Source: Pigmentiphaga kullae (GTDB lineage Bacteria > Pseudomonadota > Gammaproteobacteria > Burkholderiales > Burkholderiaceae_B). Taken from it: 64,000 nucleotides of DNA. Shown in pieces: positions 47,171 through 55,107 of this stretch; the first letter of the stretch is position 1; every line of letters starts with the position of its first letter. Under the pieces are notes generated by a model. The model had not been told where the DNA came from and did not search any database. It saw only the letters and a list, made by a program, of their open reading frames with translations. A program made the position numbers and the translations under genes. Location: positions 1,612,001 to 1,676,000 of the forward strand of contig NZ_SGXC01000001.1 of NCBI RefSeq assembly GCF_004216695.1. The letters are read 5' to 3'.

Positions 47171-47248
47171 CCCTGGGCACAGAGGATCCGGCTTTGCCGG
47201 TCCGCCAGTGCCGCCCCTTGAGGGGCGCGCGGAGCGCGTAGGGGTGGG
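47171..47248. repeat. Dispersed palindromic intergenic repeat, copy C (inverted)
   Basis: The reverse complement matches copies A, B and D: CCCTACGCGCTCCGCGCGCC, then GGGGCGGCACTGGCGGACCG and GCAAAGCCGGATCC. It lies 35 bases after rpsD and 66 bases before rpoA, in the opposite orientation to the others. Confidence 0.85.
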
Positions 47249-47314
47249 CCTATTTTTCCCCCAGCCTTATCGGTGTAACGAGCCGAGGGTATTGATAAGG
47301 AATAAGGAAGATTC

Positions 47315-48301
47315 ATGGCGAATGCCGCATTTCTGAAACCGCGCAATATCGACGTCGAGACCATCGGCTCGAATCATGCCAAGGTGATCATGGAGCCGTT
47401 CGAACGCGGCTACGGTCATACCCTGGGCAATGCGCTGCGCCGCATCCTGCTGTCGTCGATGGCGGGCTATGCGCCGACCGAAGTGCAGATCACCGGCGTC
47501 GTGCACGAATACTCGGCCATCGACGGCGTGCGTGAAGACGTGGTCGACATCCTGCTGAACCTCAAGGGTGTGGTGTTCAAGCTGCACAACCGCGACGAAG
47601 TCGTCCTGACCCTGCGCAAGCAAGGCCCCGGCGTGGTCACGGCTGCCGATATCGAGCTTTCGCACGACGTCGAGATCATCAACCCCAACCACGTCATTGC
47701 CAACCTGACGGACAACGGCCGCCTGGAAATGCAACTGAAGGTGGAGAAGGGCCGCGGCTACGTGCCGGGCAACCTGCGCAGCTTCGCCGATGACCATGCC
47801 CGCACCGTGGGCCGCATCGTGCTGGACGCCTCGTACAGCCCCATCCGCCGTGTCAGCTACACCGTCGAAAGCGCCCGCGTCGAGCAGCGTACCGACCTGG
47901 ACAAGCTGGTCCTGGACATCGAGACCAACGGCGTGATCTCGCCCGAGGAAGCCGTGCGCCAGTCGGCCCGCATCCTGATGGACCAGCTGTCGGTGTTCGC
48001 CGCGCTGGAAGGCTCGACCGAAACCATCGAAGCGCCCGCCCGCGGCACGCCGCAGATCGACCCGATCCTGCTGCGCCCGGTGGATGACCTCGAACTGACG
48101 GTGCGTTCGGCCAACTGCCTGAAGGCCGAGAACATCTACTACATCGGCGACCTGATCCAGCGTACCGAGAACGAGCTGCTGAAGACCCCGAACCTGGGCC
48201 GCAAGTCGCTCAACGAGATCAAGGAAGTCCTGGCTGCCCGCGGTCTGACCCTGGGCATGAAGCTGGAAAACTGGCCGCCTCTCGGCCTGGAAAGGCCGTA
48301 G
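47315..48301 (+). CDS. rpoA: RNA polymerase alpha subunit
   Basis: The 328-residue protein has the N-terminal assembly domain ([20 protein letters not shown]) and the C-terminal DNA- and activator-binding domain ([20 protein letters not shown], then [19 protein letters not shown]). It has standard length and a position between rpsD and rplQ. Confidence 0.99.
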   Translation: MANAAFLKPRNIDVETIGSNHAKVIMEPFERGYGHTLGNALRRILLSSMAGYAPTEVQITGVVHEYSAIDGVREDVVDILLNLKGVVFKLHNRDEVVLTLRKQGPGVVTAADIELSHDVEIINPNHVIANLTDNGRLEMQLKVEKGRGYVPGNLRSFADDHARTVGRIVLDASYSPIRRVSYTVESARVEQRTDLDKLVLDIETNGVISPEEAVRQSARILMDQLSVFAALEGSTETIEAPARGTPQIDPILLRPVDDLELTVRSANCLKAENIYYIGDLIQRTENELLKTPNLGRKSLNEIKEVLAARGLTLGMKLENWPPLGLERP

Positions 48302-48306
48302 GGGTC

Positions 48307-48383
48307 TCCCCCCTACGCCCTACGGGCGCCCCCCAGGGGGCGGCACTGGCGGACCGGCAAAGCCGGATCCGCTGTGCCCTGGG
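48307..48383. repeat. Dispersed palindromic intergenic repeat, copy D
   Basis: Lies 5 bases after the rpoA stop: CTCCCCCCTACGCCCTACGG, GCGCCCCCCAGGGGGCGGCA, CTGGCGGACCGGCAAAGCCG and GATCCGCTGTGCCCTGGG. It fills much of the 209-base gap to rplQ. The copy differs from B by the CAAA loop seen also in copy C. Confidence 0.88.
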
Positions 48384-48510
48384 TAGCGGAGCTTCTTTCG
48401 TTACGTAGTTGTAGTACCAAGAGTTTTTCCACCGGCCCGCGGCGCTTTGCCGATAGAAGAGCTGGAAACCTCGCGGCACAGCCGCTCTTAGATTCATAAA
48501 GGAAGTCATC

Positions 48511-48900
48511 ATGCGTCACCGTCACGGTCTCCGTAAACTGAACCGCACCAGCAGCCACCGTCTGGCCATGTTCCGCAACATGGCTGTCTCGCTGCTCACG
48601 CACGAAGCCATCAAGACCACCCTGCCCAAGGCCAAGGAACTGCGCCGCATCGTCGAGCCGCTGATCACCCTGGGCAAGGAACCGACCCTGGCCAACAAGC
48701 GCCTGGCGTTCGCCCGCCTGCGCGACCGCGACCTGGTCGTCAAGCTGTTCGCCGAAATCGGCCCCCGCTTCAAGGAGCGCAACGGTGGTTACACCCGTAT
48801 CCTGAAGATGGGTTTCCGCCAGGGCGACAATGCTCCCATGGCCTACATGGAACTGGTCGACCGCGCGCCGGAAGCCGAAGAAGCCGCCGACGCCGAGTAA
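48511..48900 (+). CDS. rplQ: Ribosomal protein L17
   Basis: The 129-residue protein begins [20 protein letters not shown] and ends in an acidic Glu/Ala tail. AAAGGAAG is upstream. It is the last gene of the super-cluster, followed by an intrinsic terminator. Confidence 0.99.
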   Translation: MRHRHGLRKLNRTSSHRLAMFRNMAVSLLTHEAIKTTLPKAKELRRIVEPLITLGKEPTLANKRLAFARLRDRDLVVKLFAEIGPRFKERNGGYTRILKMGFRQGDNAPMAYMELVDRAPEAEEAADAE

Positions 48901-48946
48901 GCAAGGCAGGGCCGGGCGCGAGTCCGGTCCGATGTCCGGTTGCATG

Positions 48947-48977
48947 AAAACTGCGAGCTTGTCTCGCAGTTTTTTTT
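48947..48977 (+). terminator. Intrinsic terminator after rplQ
   Basis: AAAACTGCGAG (48947-48957) and CTCGCAGTTTT (48963-48973) make an 11-bp stem with a 5-base loop, running into a T-tract. It ends the ribosomal super-cluster. Confidence 0.95.
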
Positions 48978-49028
48978 CGCCCGGTGTATGTTGTCCGCAC
49001 TCGCGGACCTTACCGAAAAGGGCATGCC

Positions 49029-49916
49029 ATGGCTCGTCTGACTGCGCAGGACTTCGATCCCCGACTGCTGGAGCTGTACGACTACTACGTCCACGGCAGG
49101 ATCTCCCGGCGGGAGTTCCTGGACCGGGCGGCCAGGTATGCGGTGGGAGGACTGACCGCCGCCGGGCTGCTGGCGTCGCTGAGCCCGGACTATGCGTTGG
49201 CCGAGCAGGTGTCCTTTACCGATCCGGACATCGTCGCCGAGTACATCGGCTATCCGTCGCCCAAGGGGCACGGCACGGTGCGCGGCTACCTGGCGAGGCC
49301 GGCCAAGGCGGCGGGCAAGGTGCCGGGCGTGGTCGTGGTGCACGAGAACCGCGGTCTGAACCCCTATATCGAGGACGTCGCACGCCGGCTGGCCAAGGCG
49401 GGCTTCCTGGCGCTGGCGCCCGATGGCCTGAGTTCGGTGGGCGGGTATCCGGGCAATGACGACAAGGGCCGGGACTTGCAGCGCCAGGTCGATCCGGCCA
49501 AGCTCATGAACGATTTCTTCGCCGCGGTCGAGTTCCTGATGCAGGGCGACAGGACGACCGGCAAGGTGGGGATCACCGGTTTTTGCTACGGCGGCGGCGT
49601 CGCCAACGCCGCCGCCGTGGCGTATCCCGAGCTGGCCGCGGCCGTGCCTTTCTACGGCAGACAGGCCGGCGCGGCGGACGTGCCGCGCATCAAGGCGCCG
49701 CTATTGCTGCACTACGCCGAGAACGACAAGGGCATCAATGACGGCTGGCCAGCCTACGAGGCGGCCCTGAAGGCGGCCGGCAAGACCTACGAGGCCCACA
49801 TCTATCCGGGTACGAGCCACGGCTTTCACAACGATTCCACGCCCCGCTACGACGAGGCGGCGGCCAGGCTGGCCTGGGACCGGACGATCGCCTGGTTCAA
49901 GCGCTACCTGGCCTAG
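49029..49916 (+). CDS. Tat-exported dienelactone hydrolase-family protein
   Basis: From the ATG at 49029 the protein is 295 residues. SRREFLD at 26-32 followed by a hydrophobic segment is a twin-arginine signal, placed about 20 residues further in than usual. The catalytic Cys is C186 in GFCYGGG, with E106 (VHENRGLN), D233 and H264 or H267 (SHGFHND) completing the site. The enzyme would act in the periplasm. Dienelactone hydrolases open lactones in chlorocatechol pathways; exported members have unclear roles. It follows the rplQ terminator and is independently transcribed. Confidence 0.88.
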   Translation: MARLTAQDFDPRLLELYDYYVHGRISRREFLDRAARYAVGGLTAAGLLASLSPDYALAEQVSFTDPDIVAEYIGYPSPKGHGTVRGYLARPAKAAGKVPGVVVVHENRGLNPYIEDVARRLAKAGFLALAPDGLSSVGGYPGNDDKGRDLQRQVDPAKLMNDFFAAVEFLMQGDRTTGKVGITGFCYGGGVANAAAVAYPELAAAVPFYGRQAGAADVPRIKAPLLLHYAENDKGINDGWPAYEAALKAAGKTYEAHIYPGTSHGFHNDSTPRYDEAAARLAWDRTIAWFKRYLA

Positions 49917-49947
49917 CCGCCGGGGCCGTCTCGGCGGTGGTCGGACC

Positions 49948-50802
49948 TCAGGCCTCGTCGACGACCGGGTTGCGCAGCACGCCTACGCCTTCCACCTCGA
50001 TCTCGCATACGTCGCCGGGCTTGAGCCACACCGGCGGCTTGCGCGCCAGTCCCACGCCCGACGGGGTGCCGGTGATGATCATGTCGCCCGGTTGCAGCGC
50101 CATGCCTTCAGAGCAGGCCGCCACCAGGGTGGCGACGTCGAAGATCATGTCGCGGGTATTGGCGTCCTGCATGACCTGGCCGTTCAGGCGGCACTGGATG
50201 CGCAGGCCGGCGGCGCCCGGTGGCAGTTCGTCGGCGGTGACGAATTCCGGGCCGAAGCCGCCGCTGCGGTCGAAGTTCTTGCCCCACAGCCACTGGTTGG
50301 AGCGGAACTGGTAGTCGCGGATCGAGCCCTCGTTGAACAGCGAATAGCCCGCCACGTGCTCGAGCGCGCGCTCCTTGGGAATGTAGCGGCCGCCCTTGCC
50401 GATCACCGCGACCAGTTCGGCCTCGTAGTCGAACTGCACCGAGACGCGGGGGCGTTCGATGGCCTGGCCGTGGGCCACCCAGGACGACGGGAAGCGCTGG
50501 AACAGCACCGGATGCGCGGGCGGCGCGAAATTGCTTTCGGCGGCGTGGTCCACGTAGTTCAGGCCGATGGCGAAGGCTTTGGCGGGCTGCTGCAGCGGCG
50601 GCAGCAGGGCGAGGCCGGCCAGGGCCAGGCGTTCGCCCGGCGCGTCGGCGGCCGCGCGGGCGGCATCCAGGCCGCCGGGGTCGCGCAGCAGTCCGTCCAG
50701 CGTGGCGGGCAGGCCGCGCGCGGTCAGGTCGACCACGTCGTTGCCGATGCGGGCGCCCAGCGTGGGCGCTCCGGCCTGGTTCTTGAAGGCGATCAGTCTC
50801 AT
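49948..50802 (-). CDS. Fumarylacetoacetate hydrolase (FAH)-family protein
   Basis: The 284-residue protein has a short N-terminal domain and the FAH fold, with IGLNYVDHAAES and FDYEAELVAVIGKGGRYI carrying metal-binding acidic residues and the C-terminal TGTPSGVGLARKPPVWLKPG. Members hydrolyse or hydrate products of aromatic ring cleavage. It starts at 50802, 19 bases after the extradiol dioxygenase gene, and ends the six-gene operon. It probably processes the ring-opened product made by that dioxygenase. Confidence 0.9.
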   Translation of the reverse strand: MRLIAFKNQAGAPTLGARIGNDVVDLTARGLPATLDGLLRDPGGLDAARAAADAPGERLALAGLALLPPLQQPAKAFAIGLNYVDHAAESNFAPPAHPVLFQRFPSSWVAHGQAIERPRVSVQFDYEAELVAVIGKGGRYIPKERALEHVAGYSLFNEGSIRDYQFRSNQWLWGKNFDRSGGFGPEFVTADELPPGAAGLRIQCRLNGQVMQDANTRDMIFDVATLVAACSEGMALQPGDMIITGTPSGVGLARKPPVWLKPGDVCEIEVEGVGVLRNPVVDEA

Positions 50803-50821
50803 GGTTGGTCTCGTTGCCCCG

Positions 50822-51775
50822 TCAGCCGGGGTATTCCTGGTTGGTGATGAAGTCGGCCGGCAGCGGCGGACCCCAGACGTAGAGCGAGTCTTCGGGCGGA
50901 TGGTCGGCGGCGGGCCAGTCCAGTCCGGCCGGGACGTAGTCGATATCGTACGAGTATTCGGCCCAGCTGCCCCAGGGGTCGCGCACATAGTAGAAGTAGT
51001 TCGAGCCCAGCACGTGCCGGCCGACGCCCCAGCCCTGCGCGTGGCCGGCGATGCGCATCTGTTCGGAGCCGCGGCCGACCTCGTCCAGGCTGCCGACGTC
51101 CCAGCTCGAGTGATGCAGGCCGCGCGCGTGCGACTTGGCGAAGGCCACGAGATGGTGGTCGCTGCCGTGGATGCCATGCATGAAAGCGATGAGATCGCCG
51201 GAATGGTCGGACACGCGCAGCCCGAGGATGGTCCGGCAGAAGTCCACCATGCGCGGGACGTCGGGTGTGAAGAACAGGATGTGCGACAGATGGCGCGGCC
51301 GCACCGGCTGCACGCGGCTGCGGGCCGGCGCGGCCCCCTGGCCGGGCGGGACCGGGGCGACGGCGGTGGGCGGGCTCTTGGCGGCGGGCGAGACCTTGTC
51401 CGCCACCACCAGTTGCAGCGGCGTGCCGTCCGGATCGCGCAGCCACAGGCCCTGGCCGTCCGACCAGTCGTGCGGATCGGTCCGCAGGCCGGCGTCCTCG
51501 ATGCGCGAGCGTATCTCGTCCAGGTCCCGCGCGTGGATGCCGTAGCGTACGTACTGCAGGCGCTTGGTCATGCCCCCTTCGTGGATGCGGCTCCACACGT
51601 GGGGATGGCCGTGCGTGCGCAGCTCGAGATGGCCGGCCCGGCGCCGCACGTCCAGGCCGAAGGCCAGATAGAAACGCTCGGCCTCGGCCAGGTCGGGCAC
51701 CGAGTACACGAAGCAGTCCACCGAATGCACGGCGGCGCGGCGTTCGAGGTGGGTCGTCAGGGCGGGGGCGCGCAT
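50822..51775 (-). CDS. Extradiol (VOC superfamily) ring-cleavage dioxygenase
   Basis: The 317-residue protein has two vicinal-oxygen-chelate domains (about 15-128 and 160-290) joined by a Pro/Ala-rich linker. Likely Fe(II) ligands are H165 (RHLSHILFF), H221 or H222 (GLHHSSWDV) and E273 (WAEYSYDID). This is the arrangement of 2,3-dihydroxybiphenyl/catechol 2,3-dioxygenases, which cleave catechols next to the hydroxyls. It lies between a Bug protein (10 bases) and the FAH-family gene (19 bases). Confidence 0.9.
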   Translation of the reverse strand: MRAPALTTHLERRAAVHSVDCFVYSVPDLAEAERFYLAFGLDVRRRAGHLELRTHGHPHVWSRIHEGGMTKRLQYVRYGIHARDLDEIRSRIEDAGLRTDPHDWSDGQGLWLRDPDGTPLQLVVADKVSPAAKSPPTAVAPVPPGQGAAPARSRVQPVRPRHLSHILFFTPDVPRMVDFCRTILGLRVSDHSGDLIAFMHGIHGSDHHLVAFAKSHARGLHHSSWDVGSLDEVGRGSEQMRIAGHAQGWGVGRHVLGSNYFYYVRDPWGSWAEYSYDIDYVPAGLDWPAADHPPEDSLYVWGPPLPADFITNQEYPG

Positions 51776-51785
51776 CGGCGTGCTC

Positions 51786-52769
51786 CTATTCCGGCTTGAC
51801 GCCCGCCATGTCGACGGCCGCGCGCAGGATGGCGGTGTCGTCGCGCAGCGAGGCGGCGAAGGCTTCGGGGCTGTTGCCGATCACGCTCCAGTGCTGTTCC
51901 TCGATCTTGGCACGCACGTCGGGCTGCTGGAGCACGGTCCGGAAGGTGGCCGCCAGTTTGGCGACGATGGGAGCGGGGGTGCCCGCGGGCGCGACGAATC
52001 CCATCCAGTTGCCGAAGGGGCGGAAGTCGGGGAAGTCCTCGGTGATGGCGGGCACGTCGGGGTGGAGCGGATGGCGCTTGGGCGTCATGAAGGCCAGCAC
52101 CTTGATCTGTCCTTGCTTCCACTGTCCGAGCAGGCTGCCCACGCTCAGGATGGTGGCGTCCAGCCGGCCGGCCAGCAGTTCCATGGCGATCTGGCCTGCG
52201 CCCTGGTAGGGCACGTGCAGCATGTCGACGCCGGCGGCGGCCTTGAACTGTTCGCCCAGCAGATGGTTGAAGGAGCCGTTGCCGACGCTGGCGAAATTGA
52301 GCTTGCCGGGATTGCGCTTCAGGTAGTCGACGAACTCGCGCGTGGTGTTGGCCGGCACCTTGGCGCTGACCATCAGCGCGACGGGCAGGTCGGCCACGGC
52401 GGTGATGGGGGTGAAGCTCTTGAGCGGCTCGTAGGGCAGGTCCTTGCGCAGGTAGCTGTTGAGCAGCAGGGCCGATGTGGTCGTCAGGTGGATGTTGTAG
52501 CCGTCGGGCGCCATGCGGGCGGCATAGCTGGTGCCGACGATGCCGTTGGCGCCGCCGCGGTTCTCGAATACCAGGGGCTGGCCCAGCAGCTTGCCGGCCC
52601 GGTCGGCGATCAGGCGGCCGATGACGTCGATGGGCGATCCGGTGGGATAGGGAAAGACCACGTGGATGGGTTTGTTGGGGTAGGGCTGCTGCGCGCCCGC
52701 CTGCAGCGGGCAGGCCAGGCCGAGCAGCGCGGCCAGCGCTCCGGCGATCAGTTGCTTGGCTTGTCTCAT
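51786..52769 (-). CDS. Bug-family periplasmic binding protein
   Basis: The 327-residue protein has a signal peptide (1-26, ending QAGA) and the Bug motif PNKPIHVVFPYPTGSPIDVI. AAGAGGATCC precedes the ATG. It overlaps the hydrolase gene by 4 bases, so it is firmly part of the catabolic operon, but no TctA/TctB membrane genes are present. It probably binds the aromatic growth substrate. Confidence 0.92.
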   Translation of the reverse strand: MRQAKQLIAGALAALLGLACPLQAGAQQPYPNKPIHVVFPYPTGSPIDVIGRLIADRAGKLLGQPLVFENRGGANGIVGTSYAARMAPDGYNIHLTTTSALLLNSYLRKDLPYEPLKSFTPITAVADLPVALMVSAKVPANTTREFVDYLKRNPGKLNFASVGNGSFNHLLGEQFKAAAGVDMLHVPYQGAGQIAMELLAGRLDATILSVGSLLGQWKQGQIKVLAFMTPKRHPLHPDVPAITEDFPDFRPFGNWMGFVAPAGTPAPIVAKLAATFRTVLQQPDVRAKIEEQHWSVIGNSPEAFAASLRDDTAILRAAVDMAGVKPE

Positions 52770-53773
52770 CGTGGATCCTCTTGGGGGGCTGTGCGGCCGG
52801 GGGACTTGGCCCCGGCCTGGGGAAGGGATGCCAGGCAGGCGCGGAACGCCCGGCAGATGTCGTCGTTGGCGCGGCGGGCCCCTGCCGAGGCTTCGAAGAA
52901 GCCCAGGAAGGGGTGGAACATGTCGTCGTGGCGCAGCAGCGTGACGGGCACGCCGGCGTCGCGCAGCCGGTTTGCGTAGGCCAGGCCTTCGCCTTGCAGC
53001 GGGTCGTGCCCGGCCACCGCGATCACGGTGGGAGGCAGCCCGCCCAGGTCGGCCGCGCGCAGCGGCGAAGGCGGAAAGGAGGTGGCTTCCCCGGCGCGAT
53101 CGCCCATGTACAGGCGGGCGATGTCGCGCAGGTCGGCCGGGGACAGCATGGGGTAGTCGTGGCCGTCGGCGTCCAGGCGCCGCGTGTCGCGGGCCATGTC
53201 CAGGCCCGGCACGACCAGCAGTTGCGCGGCCAGCGGCCGGCCGGCGTCGCGGCACAGCAGGGCGGCGCTGGCGGCCAGGTTGGCGCCAGCGCTCTCGCCC
53301 GCCACCGCCACGCGCGCCGGGTCGCCGCCCAGCTCGCGGGCATGCGCCTGCACCCATTGCGTGGCGGCCAGGGCGTCGTCGTGCGCAGCCGGGTAGGGAT
53401 GCTCGGGCGCCAGCCGGTAGTCCACCGACACGACCACCGCGTCCACGTCGCGGCACAGCTTGCGCGCGATGTCGTCCATCAGTTCGACGCTGCCCAGCAC
53501 GAAGCCGCCGCCGTGGAAGAAGACCACGGTGGCGTGCGGGCCGGCCGTGGCGGGACGGTACACGCGGCCGGGCACCGGGGCGTCGTCCAGGTCGCGCACT
53601 GCGCCCACCGTGGGCAGGCCGTGGCGTTCGCGCGCCGCCAGGATGGCGCGCGTCATGCGCTGGCGGGCGGCGGGCGCGCTGTCGGCGAAGGGCGGCGGCG
53701 CGTTCTGCGCGCGCAGGGCGGCCACGATACGGGCCAGGTCCGCGTCCAGCGGGATGGCGGGCCCGGCCGTCAT
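52766..53773 (-). CDS. Alpha/beta hydrolase, hormone-sensitive lipase type
   Basis: The 335-residue protein has the oxyanion motif HGGG at 87-90, the nucleophile S161 in GESAGANL, and D257 (GHDP) and H287 (MFHPFLGF) to complete the triad. It overlaps the amidohydrolase and Bug genes by 4 bases each. This type acts on esters; it could remove an ester or side chain of the substrate rather than hydrolyse a ring-cleavage product, whose usual hydrolases belong to another alpha/beta subgroup. Confidence 0.9.
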   Translation of the reverse strand: MTAGPAIPLDADLARIVAALRAQNAPPPFADSAPAARQRMTRAILAARERHGLPTVGAVRDLDDAPVPGRVYRPATAGPHATVVFFHGGGFVLGSVELMDDIARKLCRDVDAVVVSVDYRLAPEHPYPAAHDDALAATQWVQAHARELGGDPARVAVAGESAGANLAASAALLCRDAGRPLAAQLLVVPGLDMARDTRRLDADGHDYPMLSPADLRDIARLYMGDRAGEATSFPPSPLRAADLGGLPPTVIAVAGHDPLQGEGLAYANRLRDAGVPVTLLRHDDMFHPFLGFFEASAGARRANDDICRAFRACLASLPQAGAKSPGRTAPQEDPR

Positions 53774-55107
53774 GCAGGCAGCTCCAGCACGTGCGCCTGC
53801 GAAGCCCGGGCGCGCCGCCGCAGCGCCTCGACGTCGATGTGCAGCAGTTGACCCGCGCGCTTGACGGCGCGGCCGGCCACGAACACGGTATCGACGTTGC
53901 CGGGGTGGGCCGCCAGCACCACGGCGCCCACGGCGTCCGACACCGGCGTCAGGTTCAGGTCGTCGCCGCGTATCAGCACGATGTCGGCCTCCTTGCCGGG
54001 CGTGAGCGAGCCGGTCTTGTGGTCCAGGCCGGTGGCGCGCGCGCCGGCCAGCGTGGCGAACTCCAGCACGTCGCGCAGCGTGAGCGTGGCCGGCGCGTCC
54101 GGCACGCGCGAGTGGCCGCCGCCCATCCACGAGCGGTAATAGGCGAAGGCGTGGCGCATCTGGGTGAACATGTCGCCGGCGCATTTGGTTTCGGTATCGC
54201 CGCTCAGGCTGGGCCGGATGCCGGCGGCCAGCAGGCGGTCGAAGGGGATGTCGCCGATGCCCTGGGCATTCATCTCGCAATGCACGCCCAGCGAGGCGGT
54301 GACGCCGGCGTCGGCCATCATCGCGATCTCGTCGCGGCCGCAGAAGCAGCAGTGCACGAAGGTCAGGTCCGGGCCCAGCGCGCCTTCGGCGTGCATCTGC
54401 GCGATGGCGCGTATCGGCGCGTTGCGCGCGTACGCGCCCATGTGGATGCTCGAGCGCAGGCCCAGTTCGCGCGCCAGGCGCAGGTCGTCCAGCCAGACTT
54501 CGCGGCGGGCCATCTCGGGGCCGCGCGCCGCCATGGCCAGCGTCAGCAACTGGTCGTCCGAGGCAAAGAACTCCCGGCGCAGCCGGCGGATGTCGCGCGG
54601 GTGGCCGCGCTGGCTGTCGAACATCCAGCTCGCGCCCTCGACCAGCGGCCAGCCGTGGCCGAACACGGCCCGCAGGCCGGCGTCCCGCAGGGCCTGGACG
54701 GCGGCGTCGCTGTGCTCGGGACTGTTCTGCACGTGCGACCAGTCCATCATGGTGGTGATGCCGCCGTCCAGCGCCGAGACTGCGCCCAGCAGCGTGCCTG
54801 TGTAGACGTCCTCGGCGCGGAAGGCCGCGCCCTTGGCGCCCAGCATCTCGGCAAAATAGACCTGCGGATCGATGTCGGCATAGCGGTGCCGCACGCAGGT
54901 CTGCCAGGTATGGCGGTGCGTGTCGACGAAGCCGGGCAGGACGATCATGCCGCGGGCGTCGATCTGTTCGGCATCCTCCACCGTCAGTTGCGGGGCGATC
55001 GTGGCGATGCGGCCGTCCTCGATCAGCAGATCGCCCTGGCGCAGGTCGCCCACCTGGGGGTCGACGCTGACGATCCAGCCCTGGCGGATGAGCGTGCGGC
55101 GGGTCAT
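53770..55107 (-). CDS. Metal-dependent amidohydrolase (deaminase/chlorohydrolase-like)
   Basis: The 445-residue protein has the amidohydrolase metal site H64-x-H66 (DTHRHTWQ), H222 (SIHMGAY), H252 (VHCCFC) and D304 (LSGDTET). The pattern is that of the cytosine deaminase/TrzN/AtzA group, which uses one metal for deamination or dechlorination of heterocycles. It overlaps its neighbours by 4 bases on both sides. In a ring-cleavage operon it may remove an amino or other substituent; the substrate is unknown. Confidence 0.9.
   Translation of the reverse strand: MTRRTLIRQGWIVSVDPQVGDLRQGDLLIEDGRIATIAPQLTVEDAEQIDARGMIVLPGFVDTHRHTWQTCVRHRYADIDPQVYFAEMLGAKGAAFRAEDVYTGTLLGAVSALDGGITTMMDWSHVQNSPEHSDAAVQALRDAGLRAVFGHGWPLVEGASWMFDSQRGHPRDIRRLRREFFASDDQLLTLAMAARGPEMARREVWLDDLRLARELGLRSSIHMGAYARNAPIRAIAQMHAEGALGPDLTFVHCCFCGRDEIAMMADAGVTASLGVHCEMNAQGIGDIPFDRLLAAGIRPSLSGDTETKCAGDMFTQMRHAFAYYRSWMGGGHSRVPDAPATLTLRDVLEFATLAGARATGLDHKTGSLTPGKEADIVLIRGDDLNLTPVSDAVGAVVLAAHPGNVDTVFVAGRAVKRAGQLLHIDVEALRRRARASQAHVLELPA

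Noticed and set aside
50822-51177. An N-terminal extension of the FAH-family protein reaching into the extradiol dioxygenase gene
   Set aside because: The extension is the shifted frame of the dioxygenase; the conserved FAH start is at 50802.
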